This document shows positions 1-4,512 of a stretch of DNA of 5,493 bases, piece after piece. Location of the stretch: contig JAHINZ010000278.1 of NCBI GenBank assembly GCA_018895795.1, positions 1 through 5,493 on the forward strand. Reading direction: 5' to 3'. The stretch is from Alphaproteobacteria bacterium. GTDB lineage: Bacteria; Pseudomonadota; Alphaproteobacteria; Caulobacterales; Caulobacteraceae. The notes beneath the pieces were generated by a model, which saw nothing but the letters and a program-made list of their open reading frames with translations, was not told where the DNA came from and did no database searches. The position numbers and the translations under genes were made by a program. The number at the start of each line of letters is the position of its first letter. The first letter of the stretch is position 1.

Positions 1-81
1 GAGGACCTGGCCCTGGCCGCCGGTCTGAAGCTGCAGCGTCTGGGCGTCGTCGCCGCCCACCCGCCGGAGGCCGGCCAATGA
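1..81 (+). CDS. C-terminal end of a probable AtzE/HpxY-type amidase (partial)
   Basis: An open frame enters from the left edge and runs 26 codons to a TGA at 79-81. The visible tail reads EDLALAAGLKLQRLGVVAAH followed by a short Pro/Glu/Ala/Gly/Gln end. An amphipathic helix followed by a 'GVVAA' strand-like end resembles the C-terminus of amidase-signature enzymes, where a final helix precedes a short hydrophobic tail. The catalytic Ser-Ser-Lys region is outside the window and cannot be checked. The main support is context: the next gene is an HpxZ/AtzH relative, and in the hpx and atz clusters these sit beside an AtzE/HpxY amidase. Its stop overlaps the next start in an ATGA, so the two are probably translationally coupled. 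The identity is inference; another enzyme with a similar tail is possible. Confidence 0.5.
   Translation, partial: EDLALAAGLKLQRLGVVAAHPPEAGQ
66..70 (+). promoter_or_regulatory. Ribosome binding site for the HpxZ-like gene
   Basis: GGAGG lies 7 bases before the ATG at 78, inside the last codons of the upstream gene. It is a good Shine-Dalgarno match at good spacing, and it supports the ATG that overlaps the preceding TGA as the true start. Confidence 0.7.
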
Positions 82-494
82 TCCTCAACAATCCCGTGAC
101 CCTCGCCCAGGTCGCCGAAGCCGTCGACGCCTATGAAGCCGCCCTGATGGCCAATGACGTCGCGGCCCTGGACGGGGCCTTCTGGGCCTCGCCGCACACG
201 GTGCGGCTGGGCGTCGCCGAGAACCTTTACGGCTTCGACCAGATCGCCGCCTTCCGCCTGGGCCGGGCCGGCGGCTCGCCGCCGCGCACCCGCCTGCGCA
301 CCGAAATCACCACCTTCGGCGACGACCTCGCCATCGCCCATGTCGAGTTCCAGCGCGACGGCTCCGACCGGATCGGCCGCCAGAGCCAGACCTGGATCCG
401 CACGGCGGACGGCTGGAAGGTCGCCTGCGCCCACGTCTCCCTGATGCAGGCCGGCGTGGATCAACGCCTCGCCTCGCCCGAAGAAAACCGTTAG
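78..494 (+). CDS. hpxZ: HpxZ/AtzH-like protein (DUF3225, NTF2-like fold)
   Basis: A 138-residue protein of the HpxZ/AtzH (DUF3225) family, which has the SnoaL/NTF2-like cone fold. Family hallmarks are visible: an N-terminal helix with 'YEAALMANDV' (residues 19-28), a 'FW' pair (35-36), 'AENLYGFDQIAAFR' (47-60), 'GRQSQTWIR' (100-108), and the closing strand 'GWKVACAHVSL' (112-122). Length is normal for the family. Homologues lie in the Klebsiella hpxWXYZ cluster, linked to late purine/ureide catabolism, and in the cyanuric-acid cluster as AtzH, a partner of the AtzE amidase system; the exact reaction here is not readable from sequence. The ATG overlaps the upstream TGA and has a strong GGAGG, so coupled translation with the putative amidase is likely. 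The nucleoside hydrolase follows after 9 bases. The family call is firm; the physiological substrate is inference. Confidence 0.85.
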   Translation: MILNNPVTLAQVAEAVDAYEAALMANDVAALDGAFWASPHTVRLGVAENLYGFDQIAAFRLGRAGGSPPRTRLRTEITTFGDDLAIAHVEFQRDGSDRIGRQSQTWIRTADGWKVACAHVSLMQAGVDQRLASPEENR

Positions 495-503
495 AGCCCG
501 CCC

Positions 504-1463
504 ATGACGCACAAGATCATTTTCGACACCGATCCCGGCATCGACGACGCCATGGCGCTGTTGTTCATCCAGGCCAGCCCGGCCCTGGACCTGCTGGCCG
601 TGACCACGGTGTTCGGCAATGCCGACATCGACACCACCACCCGCAACGCCCTCTATCTGAAGCACCGGTTCGGCCTTTCGGCGCCGGTGTATCAGGGGAC
701 CGACAAGCCGCTGGTCCGGCCCCGCAACCCCTCGCCCACCTTCGTGCACGGCGAGAACGGCCTGGGCGACGTGGATCTGAGCGACCACGTCCCGCGCCAG
801 CCCGAGGCCAAGCCGGCCCATCAGGCGATCATCGACCTGGCCCGGCAATATCCCGGCGAGGTGACCCTGGTCGCGGTCGGCCCGCTGACCAACCTGGCCC
901 TGGCCCTGAAGGCCGATCCCGAGGTCGCGACCTTGCTGAAGGCCGTGGTGATCATGGGCGGCGCGTTCGGCGTGGCCGGCAAGCCGGGCAATGTCACCCC
1001 CGTGGCCGAAGCCAATATCTGGAACGATCCGGAAGCCGCCGACCTGGTGTTCACCGCCCCCTGGGCCCTGACCGCCGTCAGCCTGGACGTCACCACCCAG
1101 GTGGTGATGTCGCCGGCCTATATGGACGCGCTGGAAGCCTCGGCCGGTCCGGCGGGCGCCTTCCTGAACGCCATCTCCAAGCCCTATGCCGCCTTCTATG
1201 GCGACCGCGACGGCATCACCGGCTGTTGCGTTCACGACGCCGCCGCCGTGGCTTTCGTGATCGATCCGTCGCTGTTCAAGCTGCGTCGCGGTTCGGTGCG
1301 GGTGGTGACCGACGGCGTGGCCCTGGGCCAGACCTGTCAGAAGGTCGAGGGCGAACTGTTCGGCCCCAGCGCCTGGGACGACCAGCCGATCCAGGCCGCG
1401 ACGGTGGCCGTGGACGGGGCGGGGCTGCTGAAGCTGTACGCGGAGACGATGGCGGGGGGTTAG
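504..1463 (+). CDS. Nucleoside hydrolase (inosine-uridine preferring, IunH family)
   Basis: Hydrolyses the N-glycosidic bond of ribonucleosides to free base plus ribose, feeding purine bases to the guanine deaminase and xanthine dehydrogenase encoded nearby. It is a complete, cytosolic 319-residue enzyme with no signal peptide. The N-terminal Asp cluster DTDPGIDD (residues 8-15) supplies the calcium ligands and catalytic Asp10, and Asn39 sits in 'FGN' as in the Crithidia enzyme. 'HGENGLG' is at 82-88, 'GPLTN' at 126-130 (calcium-binding Thr region), 'MGGAF' at 151-155, 'AEANIWNDPEAA' at 168-179, and the late His-Asp pair at 244-245 ('VHDAAAV'), whose Asp completes the metal site. All expected active-site residues are present. 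The family includes purine-, pyrimidine- and mixed-specificity members, so base preference is unknown; context favours purines. Shine-Dalgarno is weak, suggesting reinitiation from the gene 9 bases upstream. A palindromic repeat begins 2 bases past its stop. Confidence 0.93.
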   Translation: MTHKIIFDTDPGIDDAMALLFIQASPALDLLAVTTVFGNADIDTTTRNALYLKHRFGLSAPVYQGTDKPLVRPRNPSPTFVHGENGLGDVDLSDHVPRQPEAKPAHQAIIDLARQYPGEVTLVAVGPLTNLALALKADPEVATLLKAVVIMGGAFGVAGKPGNVTPVAEANIWNDPEAADLVFTAPWALTAVSLDVTTQVVMSPAYMDALEASAGPAGAFLNAISKPYAAFYGDRDGITGCCVHDAAAVAFVIDPSLFKLRRGSVRVVTDGVALGQTCQKVEGELFGPSAWDDQPIQAATVAVDGAGLLKLYAETMAGG

Positions 1464-1464
1464 A

Positions 1465-1585
1465 GCCACTAGCCCCCTACGGATCGCTGCGCGATCGTCT
1501 TCCCCCGGAGGGGGAAGATGAGGTCGGCGCGCTTCATCTTCCCCCTCCGGGGGAGGAGCGCGTCAGCGCGGAGGGGGCGAGTGGC
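1465..1585. repeat. Composite palindromic repeat R1, possible bidirectional terminator
   Basis: An intergenic palindrome built from nested inverted repeats. The outer arms GCCACTAGCCCCCT (1465-1478) and AGGGGGCGAGTGGC (1572-1585) match at 13 of 14 positions. An inner pair, 1502-1521 and 1534-1553, is a perfect 20-base inverted repeat. Each half can also fold locally: GATCGC/GCGATC at 1482-1496; TCTTCCCCC/GGGGGAAGA with a GGA loop at 1498-1518; CCCCC/GGGGG with a TCC loop at 1541-1553; GCGC/GCGC at 1558-1569. It fills the space between the convergent nucleoside hydrolase and the small unknown gene, so it could end transcription from both sides, although there is no T-run. Its left half is homologous to the right half of the element at 1986-2126, so it belongs to a dispersed family of the REP type. 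Confidence 0.8.
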
Positions 1586-1588
1586 CCC

Positions 1589-1897
1589 TCACAACCGCCC
1601 GCGCCGGCCGCCCTTCAACCGGTCGATGCCGCGTTCAGGGCGCGGCTCCGACGCTTCAGGAACCGGGATGGAGGCCGCGCCGGCCGCCAGCACGCTCACC
1701 GGCCGCCGGGGCGGGACCATCAGGACGATCTGGCGCGCCGTGGCGGCCATCTGGCCGATCAGCCGGGCCTTTTCGCGGACCTTCTTGATCAGGGCGGGGT
1801 CGTCGGCGCGCTCGATCAGGGCCCAGGCGGCCTCAAGGCCGGCCATCAGCTTGCCCTGCAGGCGTTCACACCAGGTGTCAGGCGAGATCTGTGTCAT
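1589..1897 (-). CDS. Small hypothetical protein, helical with a basic C-terminus
   Basis: A 102-residue protein that I do not recognise. Residues 5-60 look like two or three amphipathic helices ('WCERLQGKLMAGLEAAWALI', then 'KKVREKARLIGQMAATARQI'); the middle is Pro/Ala-rich, and the tail is strongly basic (GIDRLKGGRRGRL), which could contact nucleic acid. There is no signal peptide or membrane segment. Reasons to think it real: it has GC-rich third positions like its neighbours, a sensible hydrophobic pattern with few low-complexity stretches, its stop lies 3 bases from the palindrome R1, and an AT-rich patch that could hold a promoter lies upstream. It stands alone between two repeats, converging on the nucleoside hydrolase and downstream of guaD on the same strand. 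Shine-Dalgarno is poor (a G-run just before the ATG). Overlapping frames on the plus strand are low-complexity Arg/Pro/Gly and look like shadows. Confidence 0.6.
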   Translation of the reverse strand: MTQISPDTWCERLQGKLMAGLEAAWALIERADDPALIKKVREKARLIGQMAATARQIVLMVPPRRPVSVLAAGAASIPVPEASEPRPERGIDRLKGGRRGRL

Positions 1898-1949
1898 GCC
1901 CCCATGATGCGGCCGGTTCGAGCGGCGGGGATGAGAAACGTGCGTTTTC

Positions 1950-1978
1950 GTTTAAGCTGTTGAATTTGTGGGATTATA
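1950..1978 (-). promoter_or_regulatory. AT-rich candidate promoter for the small hypothetical gene
   Basis: The stretch 1931-1985 is the most AT-rich in the window. Read on the minus strand it contains TATAAT (1978-1973) and GCTTAAAC (1957-1950), the latter close to the Caulobacter housekeeping -10 form GCTANAWC. I could not find a convincing -35 at 16-18 bases from either. A short inverted repeat AAACG-TG-CGTTT (1936-1947) lies downstream and might be an operator. Leader length to the ATG would be roughly 45-70 bases. The base content is seen; the promoter role is inference. Confidence 0.3.
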
Positions 1979-1985
1979 TTCCTGA

Positions 1986-2126
1986 AGGGGTGGGGATGGA
2001 GATCCTCCCCTTAGGGGGAGGTGGCCCGGAGGGCCGGAGGGGGCCAGCGCGGCGAACGCCGAGAAGGCCCCCTCGGTCGCTCCGCGACAGCTCCCCCAGA
2101 GGGGGAGCATCCGCAACCCCACCCCT
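1986..2126. repeat. Composite palindromic repeat R2, same family as R1
   Basis: Outer arms AGGGGTGGGG (1986-1995) and CCCCACCCCT (2117-2126) are perfectly complementary. Inside are GAGGGGGCC (2037-2045) with GGCCCCCTC (2066-2074) around a perfect CGGCG-AA-CGCCG hairpin (2050-2061), a GTCGC-TCC-GCGAC hairpin (2076-2088), a CTCCCC/GGGGAG-type hairpin near 2005-2020 and a CTCCCCC-AGA-GGGGGAG hairpin at 2091-2107. The right half (about 2068-2110) aligns with the left half of R1 (about 1473-1519) in the same orientation: C-run, CGG, TCGCT-CGCGA hairpin, then C-run/G-run hairpin and an AT. It begins 12 bases past the guaD stop and probably ends or stabilises the xdh-guaD transcript. Confidence 0.8.
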
Positions 2127-2134
2127 GTGGATAA
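2126..2134 (-). promoter_or_regulatory. Consensus DnaA box TTATCCACA
   Basis: TGTGGATAA on the plus strand is TTATCCACA on the minus strand, a perfect match to the strong DnaA-box consensus TTATNCACA. It sits in the 11 bases between the guaD stop (2138-2140) and the end of repeat R2, sharing one base with the repeat arm. No second full box was found by eye and there is no AT-rich unwinding element beside it, so this is not an origin. It may titrate DnaA or be fortuitous. The sequence match is certain; function is not. Confidence 0.4.
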
Positions 2135-2137
2135 CTT

Positions 2138-3439
2138 TCAGCGTGTGTGCCGCAGGACCCCGGCCAGATAGGTCCGCTCGACCACCCGGTCATCGGCCAG
2201 CACGGTCAGGGCGAACAGGCGGTTTTCCAGGCTGCGGTCGCCGCTCAGGCGGCGGGCCAACAGCGGCGTGGCGGCCAGGTCCAGCACCAGGAAGTCGGCC
2301 TCCTTGCCCGGCGCCAGATTGCCGATCTTGTCGCCCAGATCCAGGGCCCGCGCCCCGCCCAGGGTGGCCAGATAGAGGGCGTGGAACGGGTCCAGCGCCG
2401 TGCCGCGCAGCTGACCCACCTTATAGGCCTCGCCCAGGGTGTGGAGGATCGAGAAGGTCGTCCCCGCCCCGACATCGGTGCCGATCCCGACCTTGACGCC
2501 GTGGGCGCAGGCCTCGTCCAACGGGAACAGGCCCGAGCCGAGGAACAGGTTGGAGGTCGGGCAGAAGGCGATGGCCGAGCCGGCCGCCGCCAGCCGCCCG
2601 AACGCCTCGCCCCGCAGGTGAACGCAGTGGGCGAACACCGAGCGCGGCCCCACCAGGCCATGGCGGTCATAGACGTCCAGATAGTCGGCGGCGTCGGGGA
2701 ACAGGGCGGCGGTCTCGGCGATCTCGCGCGGGTTCTCCGCCAGGTGGGTCTGCATCCAGACGCCGGGATGGGCCGCCAGCACCTCGCCGGCCATGGTCAG
2801 TTGGTCGTCGCTGCAGCTGATCGCGAAGCGCGGGGTGACCGCGTAGCCCAGCCGGCCCTTGCCGTGCCAGTCGGCGATCAGGCTCTCCATGTCGGCGCGG
2901 CTGGTCTCGACGGTGTCGGTCAGGCCTTCGGGGGCGTTGCGATCCATCAGCGCCTTGCCGGCGATCAGCCGCATGTCGCGCGCCAGGGCTTCGCGGAACA
3001 GCGCCTCGACCGAGCCCTTGTGCACCGAGCCGAACACCAGGGCCGTGGTCGTGCCGTTGCGCAACAGCTCGTCGACGAAGAAGCGCGCCGCCTCGGCGGC
3101 ATGGCCCGGATCGGCGAAGGCCGCCTCGGCCGGGAAGGTGTGCTGTTCCAGCCAGTCCAGCAGTTGCGCGCCATGGGCGGCGATGATGTCGACCTGCGGG
3201 AAGTGGATGTGGGTGTCGATGAAGCCCGGCGTGATCAGCTTGCCGCTCAGGTCCTCCACGGGCGTCTCGCCCACGAGCTCGGACAGCCCGGCATAGTCGC
3301 CGCAGGCCACGACATGGCCGTCCTCGACCAGCAACAGGCCGTCCGCGTGGAAGGCGACCGCCGCCGCGCTCTTCGTCGGATCCTCCAAGAGGTGGAGGAT
3401 CGACGCCCTATAGGCTTGCAAGATGGGCGTCCTCGTCAT
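2138..3439 (-). CDS. guaD: Guanine deaminase
   Basis: Zinc-dependent amidohydrolase that deaminates guanine to xanthine, the substrate of the xanthine dehydrogenase encoded upstream on the same strand. It has 433 residues, normal for the family, and is cytosolic. Metal and substrate residues are in place: 'GFIDTHIHFPQ' (72-82, zinc ligands His77 and His79), 'LLDWLE' (93-98), 'GTTTALVFGSVH' (129-140), 'MDRN' (165-168), 'VTPRFAISCS' (201-210, Arg204 region that contacts guanine), 'QTHLAEN' (230-236, His232), 'FAHCVHL' (269-275, His271) and 'GTDVGAG' (321-326, Asp322). The C-terminal beta-sandwich 'GNLAPGKEADFLVLDL' (373-388) is typical. The ATG lies 32 bases inside the end of xdhC in another frame, with only a weak GGAT ahead, so translation is probably coupled. 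The N-terminal 'YRASILHLLEDP' fits this start. A perfect hairpin lies at 3379-3401 within codons 13-20. Confidence 0.95.
   Translation of the reverse strand: MTRTPILQAYRASILHLLEDPTKSAAAVAFHADGLLLVEDGHVVACGDYAGLSELVGETPVEDLSGKLITPGFIDTHIHFPQVDIIAAHGAQLLDWLEQHTFPAEAAFADPGHAAEAARFFVDELLRNGTTTALVFGSVHKGSVEALFREALARDMRLIAGKALMDRNAPEGLTDTVETSRADMESLIADWHGKGRLGYAVTPRFAISCSDDQLTMAGEVLAAHPGVWMQTHLAENPREIAETAALFPDAADYLDVYDRHGLVGPRSVFAHCVHLRGEAFGRLAAAGSAIAFCPTSNLFLGSGLFPLDEACAHGVKVGIGTDVGAGTTFSILHTLGEAYKVGQLRGTALDPFHALYLATLGGARALDLGDKIGNLAPGKEADFLVLDLAATPLLARRLSGDRSLENRLFALTVLADDRVVERTYLAGVLRHTR
3379..3401 (-). other. Perfect 9-bp hairpin just after the xdhC stop
   Basis: GATCCTCCA and TGGAGGATC form a perfect 9-bp stem with a 5-base loop. 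It lies 6 bases past the xdhC TAG and about 40 bases into guaD, encoding the conserved early 'SILHLLEDP' segment. It has no T-run, so it is not a classical terminator. It could slow ribosomes or sequester the internal GGAGG; equally it may be a by-product of the codons used. Confidence 0.5.
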
Positions 3440-4415
3440 TGCGGATCCGCGCGGCTTCTAGCCGCATCAGCAGGTCGGCCGCCACCGAGACGGCGATCAC
3501 CTCGGGGGCCTTGCTCTTCAGGACCGGCAGGCCGATCGGGCAGGTCAGGCGGGTCAGGGCGGCCTCGGAGAAGCCGTCGTCGCGCAGCCGGCTCATGAAC
3601 CGGGCCCGCTTGGTCTTCGAGCCGATCAAACCCAGATAGCCCGCGCCGCCCGCCAGCCCGGCCGAGGCCAGGGCATAATCCAGGGCGTGATCATGGGTGA
3701 AGATCAGGGCGAAGGCCTCGCCGCCCGCGCCCAGGACGGCGGCCGCCATCTCGGCCGGTTCGGCCACGGTGACGCCGGGGATGTCGCCGGTCTCCGGGCG
3801 GCTGTCATACCAGGACAGCTTGAAAGGCAAAGGCGCGAAGGCCCGCGCCACTGCCTGACCGACATGACCCGCGCCGAACAGCAGCAGGGGCGGCCGCGGC
3901 GCGTCGTTGCGCTCGACCAGTTCGTCGCCCAGACCCGGACGCGCGCCCCGCGCGGTGGCGGCGGCGCCGGCCAGGCTGATCGGCGCGCCTTCGGACAGGG
4001 CGGCGATCGGCGCGATGGTCTTGGTCAGCAGGCCGGGCTCGAAGCGCGTGCGGACCTCGAAGGGTTGGGCCGCGTCCATCCGCCGGGCGGCGTCGGTCAG
4101 CCAGTCGCGGCTGGCGGTCTCGATCCGCTCGATCAACAACCGCACCCGGCCGCCGCAGCACTGGGCCAGCAACGGACCCAGCGGATAGTCCTGGATAGCG
4201 AACGCGGCCTGGGAGCCGCTGAGCATCTTGCGCGCCTGGTCGGCGGCCTGGTGCTCCAGGCTGCCCCCGCCGATCGTGCCCGACTGACCGCCTTGCCAGA
4301 CCACCATCTTGGTCCCGGCCTCGCGCGGCGCCGAGCCCTCGGTGGCCAGCACGGTGACCAGGGCGGCGGTGTCGTTGTCGGCGAGGCGCGCCAGGGCGGC
4401 GCGAGCCCAGTTCAT
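3408..4415 (-). CDS. xdhC: Xanthine dehydrogenase accessory protein XdhC
   Basis: Maturation factor that binds molybdenum cofactor, keeps it for sulfuration and delivers it to the XdhB subunit, as shown for Rhodobacter capsulatus XdhC. From the chosen ATG at 4415 it is 335 residues. The N-terminal XdhC/CoxI domain carries 'GSAPREAGTKM' (27-37), 'GTIGGGSLEHQ' (46-56) and the Cys pair 'QCCGG' (85-89). The C-terminal Rossmann-like domain has 'LFGAGHVGQAVA' (179-190), 'FTHDHALDY' (239-247), 'YLGLIGSKTKRARF' (260-273) and 'CPIGLP...SKAPEVIAVSVAADLL' (292-316). An in-frame ATG at 4448 would add 11 residues (MGPPDKPGDDG), but these are encoded by the palindromic repeat and lack family resemblance, so the internal start 'MNWARAAL' is preferred; GGGGGA from the repeat arm is 7 bases ahead of it. 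The gene follows xdhB across 97 bases filled by the repeat, and its end overlaps guaD. Confidence 0.92.
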   Translation of the reverse strand: MNWARAALARLADNDTAALVTVLATEGSAPREAGTKMVVWQGGQSGTIGGGSLEHQAADQARKMLSGSQAAFAIQDYPLGPLLAQCCGGRVRLLIERIETASRDWLTDAARRMDAAQPFEVRTRFEPGLLTKTIAPIAALSEGAPISLAGAAATARGARPGLGDELVERNDAPRPPLLLFGAGHVGQAVARAFAPLPFKLSWYDSRPETGDIPGVTVAEPAEMAAAVLGAGGEAFALIFTHDHALDYALASAGLAGGAGYLGLIGSKTKRARFMSRLRDDGFSEAALTRLTCPIGLPVLKSKAPEVIAVSVAADLLMRLEAARIRNDEDAHLASL

Positions 4416-4417
4416 AC

Positions 4418-4499
4418 CGTCATCCCCCGGCTTGTCCGGGGGACCCAAGCGGACTTGGCCTGCTCGGCTTGGGTCCCCCGCATAAAGCGGGGGATGACG
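4418..4499. repeat. Cloverleaf-like palindromic repeat R3 between xdhB and xdhC
   Basis: The arms CGTCATCCCCCG (4418-4429) and CGGGGGATGACG (4488-4499) are perfect complements, and so are CGGGGGACCCAAGC (4437-4450) and GCTTGGGTCCCCCG (4467-4480). Alternative local folding gives two perfect 7-bp hairpins: CCCCCGG-CTTGT-CCGGGGG (4424-4442) and CCCCCGC-ATAAA-GCGGGGG (4475-4493). With the outer stem CGTCATC/GATGACG and a central GGACCCAAGC/GCTTGGGTCC stem, the whole resembles a four-armed cloverleaf. It is a different family from R1 and R2. Repeats beginning 'CGTCATCCCC..' and holding 'GGGGACCCA' are, from memory, common dispersed elements in alphaproteobacterial genomes. Its position inside an operon suggests an effect on transcript processing or attenuation, and its left arm supplies the G-rich stretch ahead of the xdhC start. 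Confidence 0.85.
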
Positions 4500-4512
4500 A
4501 TCAATGGCGGGA

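Noticed and set aside
1226..1963. A 245-codon plus-strand frame overlapping the nucleoside hydrolase end, R1 and the small gene
   Set aside because: Begins out of frame inside a well-supported enzyme and reads through a palindrome; Arg/Gly/Pro-rich product is a compositional shadow.
1473..2110. Whether the paired GC-rich repeats form a CRISPR array
   Set aside because: Only two copies, palindromic, of unequal length and about 500 bases apart, with a gene between them; no regular spacer pattern.
1464..2137. Insertion sequence or transposon bounded by R1 and R2
   Set aside because: No transposase and no clear target duplication; repeat-family membership explains the similarity. Kept only as a cassette hypothesis in the findings.
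1891..2496. A 201-codon plus-strand frame across R2 and the end of guaD
   Set aside because: Mostly translation of the repeat and antisense of guaD; Pro/Arg/Gly-rich, no motifs.
2147..3598. A 483-codon plus-strand open frame opposite guaD and the end of xdhC
   Set aside because: Antisense shadow of GC3-biased genes: rich in Gln, Arg, Gly and Ala with no recognisable motif, while the opposite strand carries complete GuaD and XdhC motif sets.
4418..4499. Cloverleaf fold suggestive of a tRNA gene
   Set aside because: No T-loop (TTC-A) or D-loop consensus, no plausible anticodon arm, and the arm lengths do not fit a tRNA. It is a palindromic repeat.
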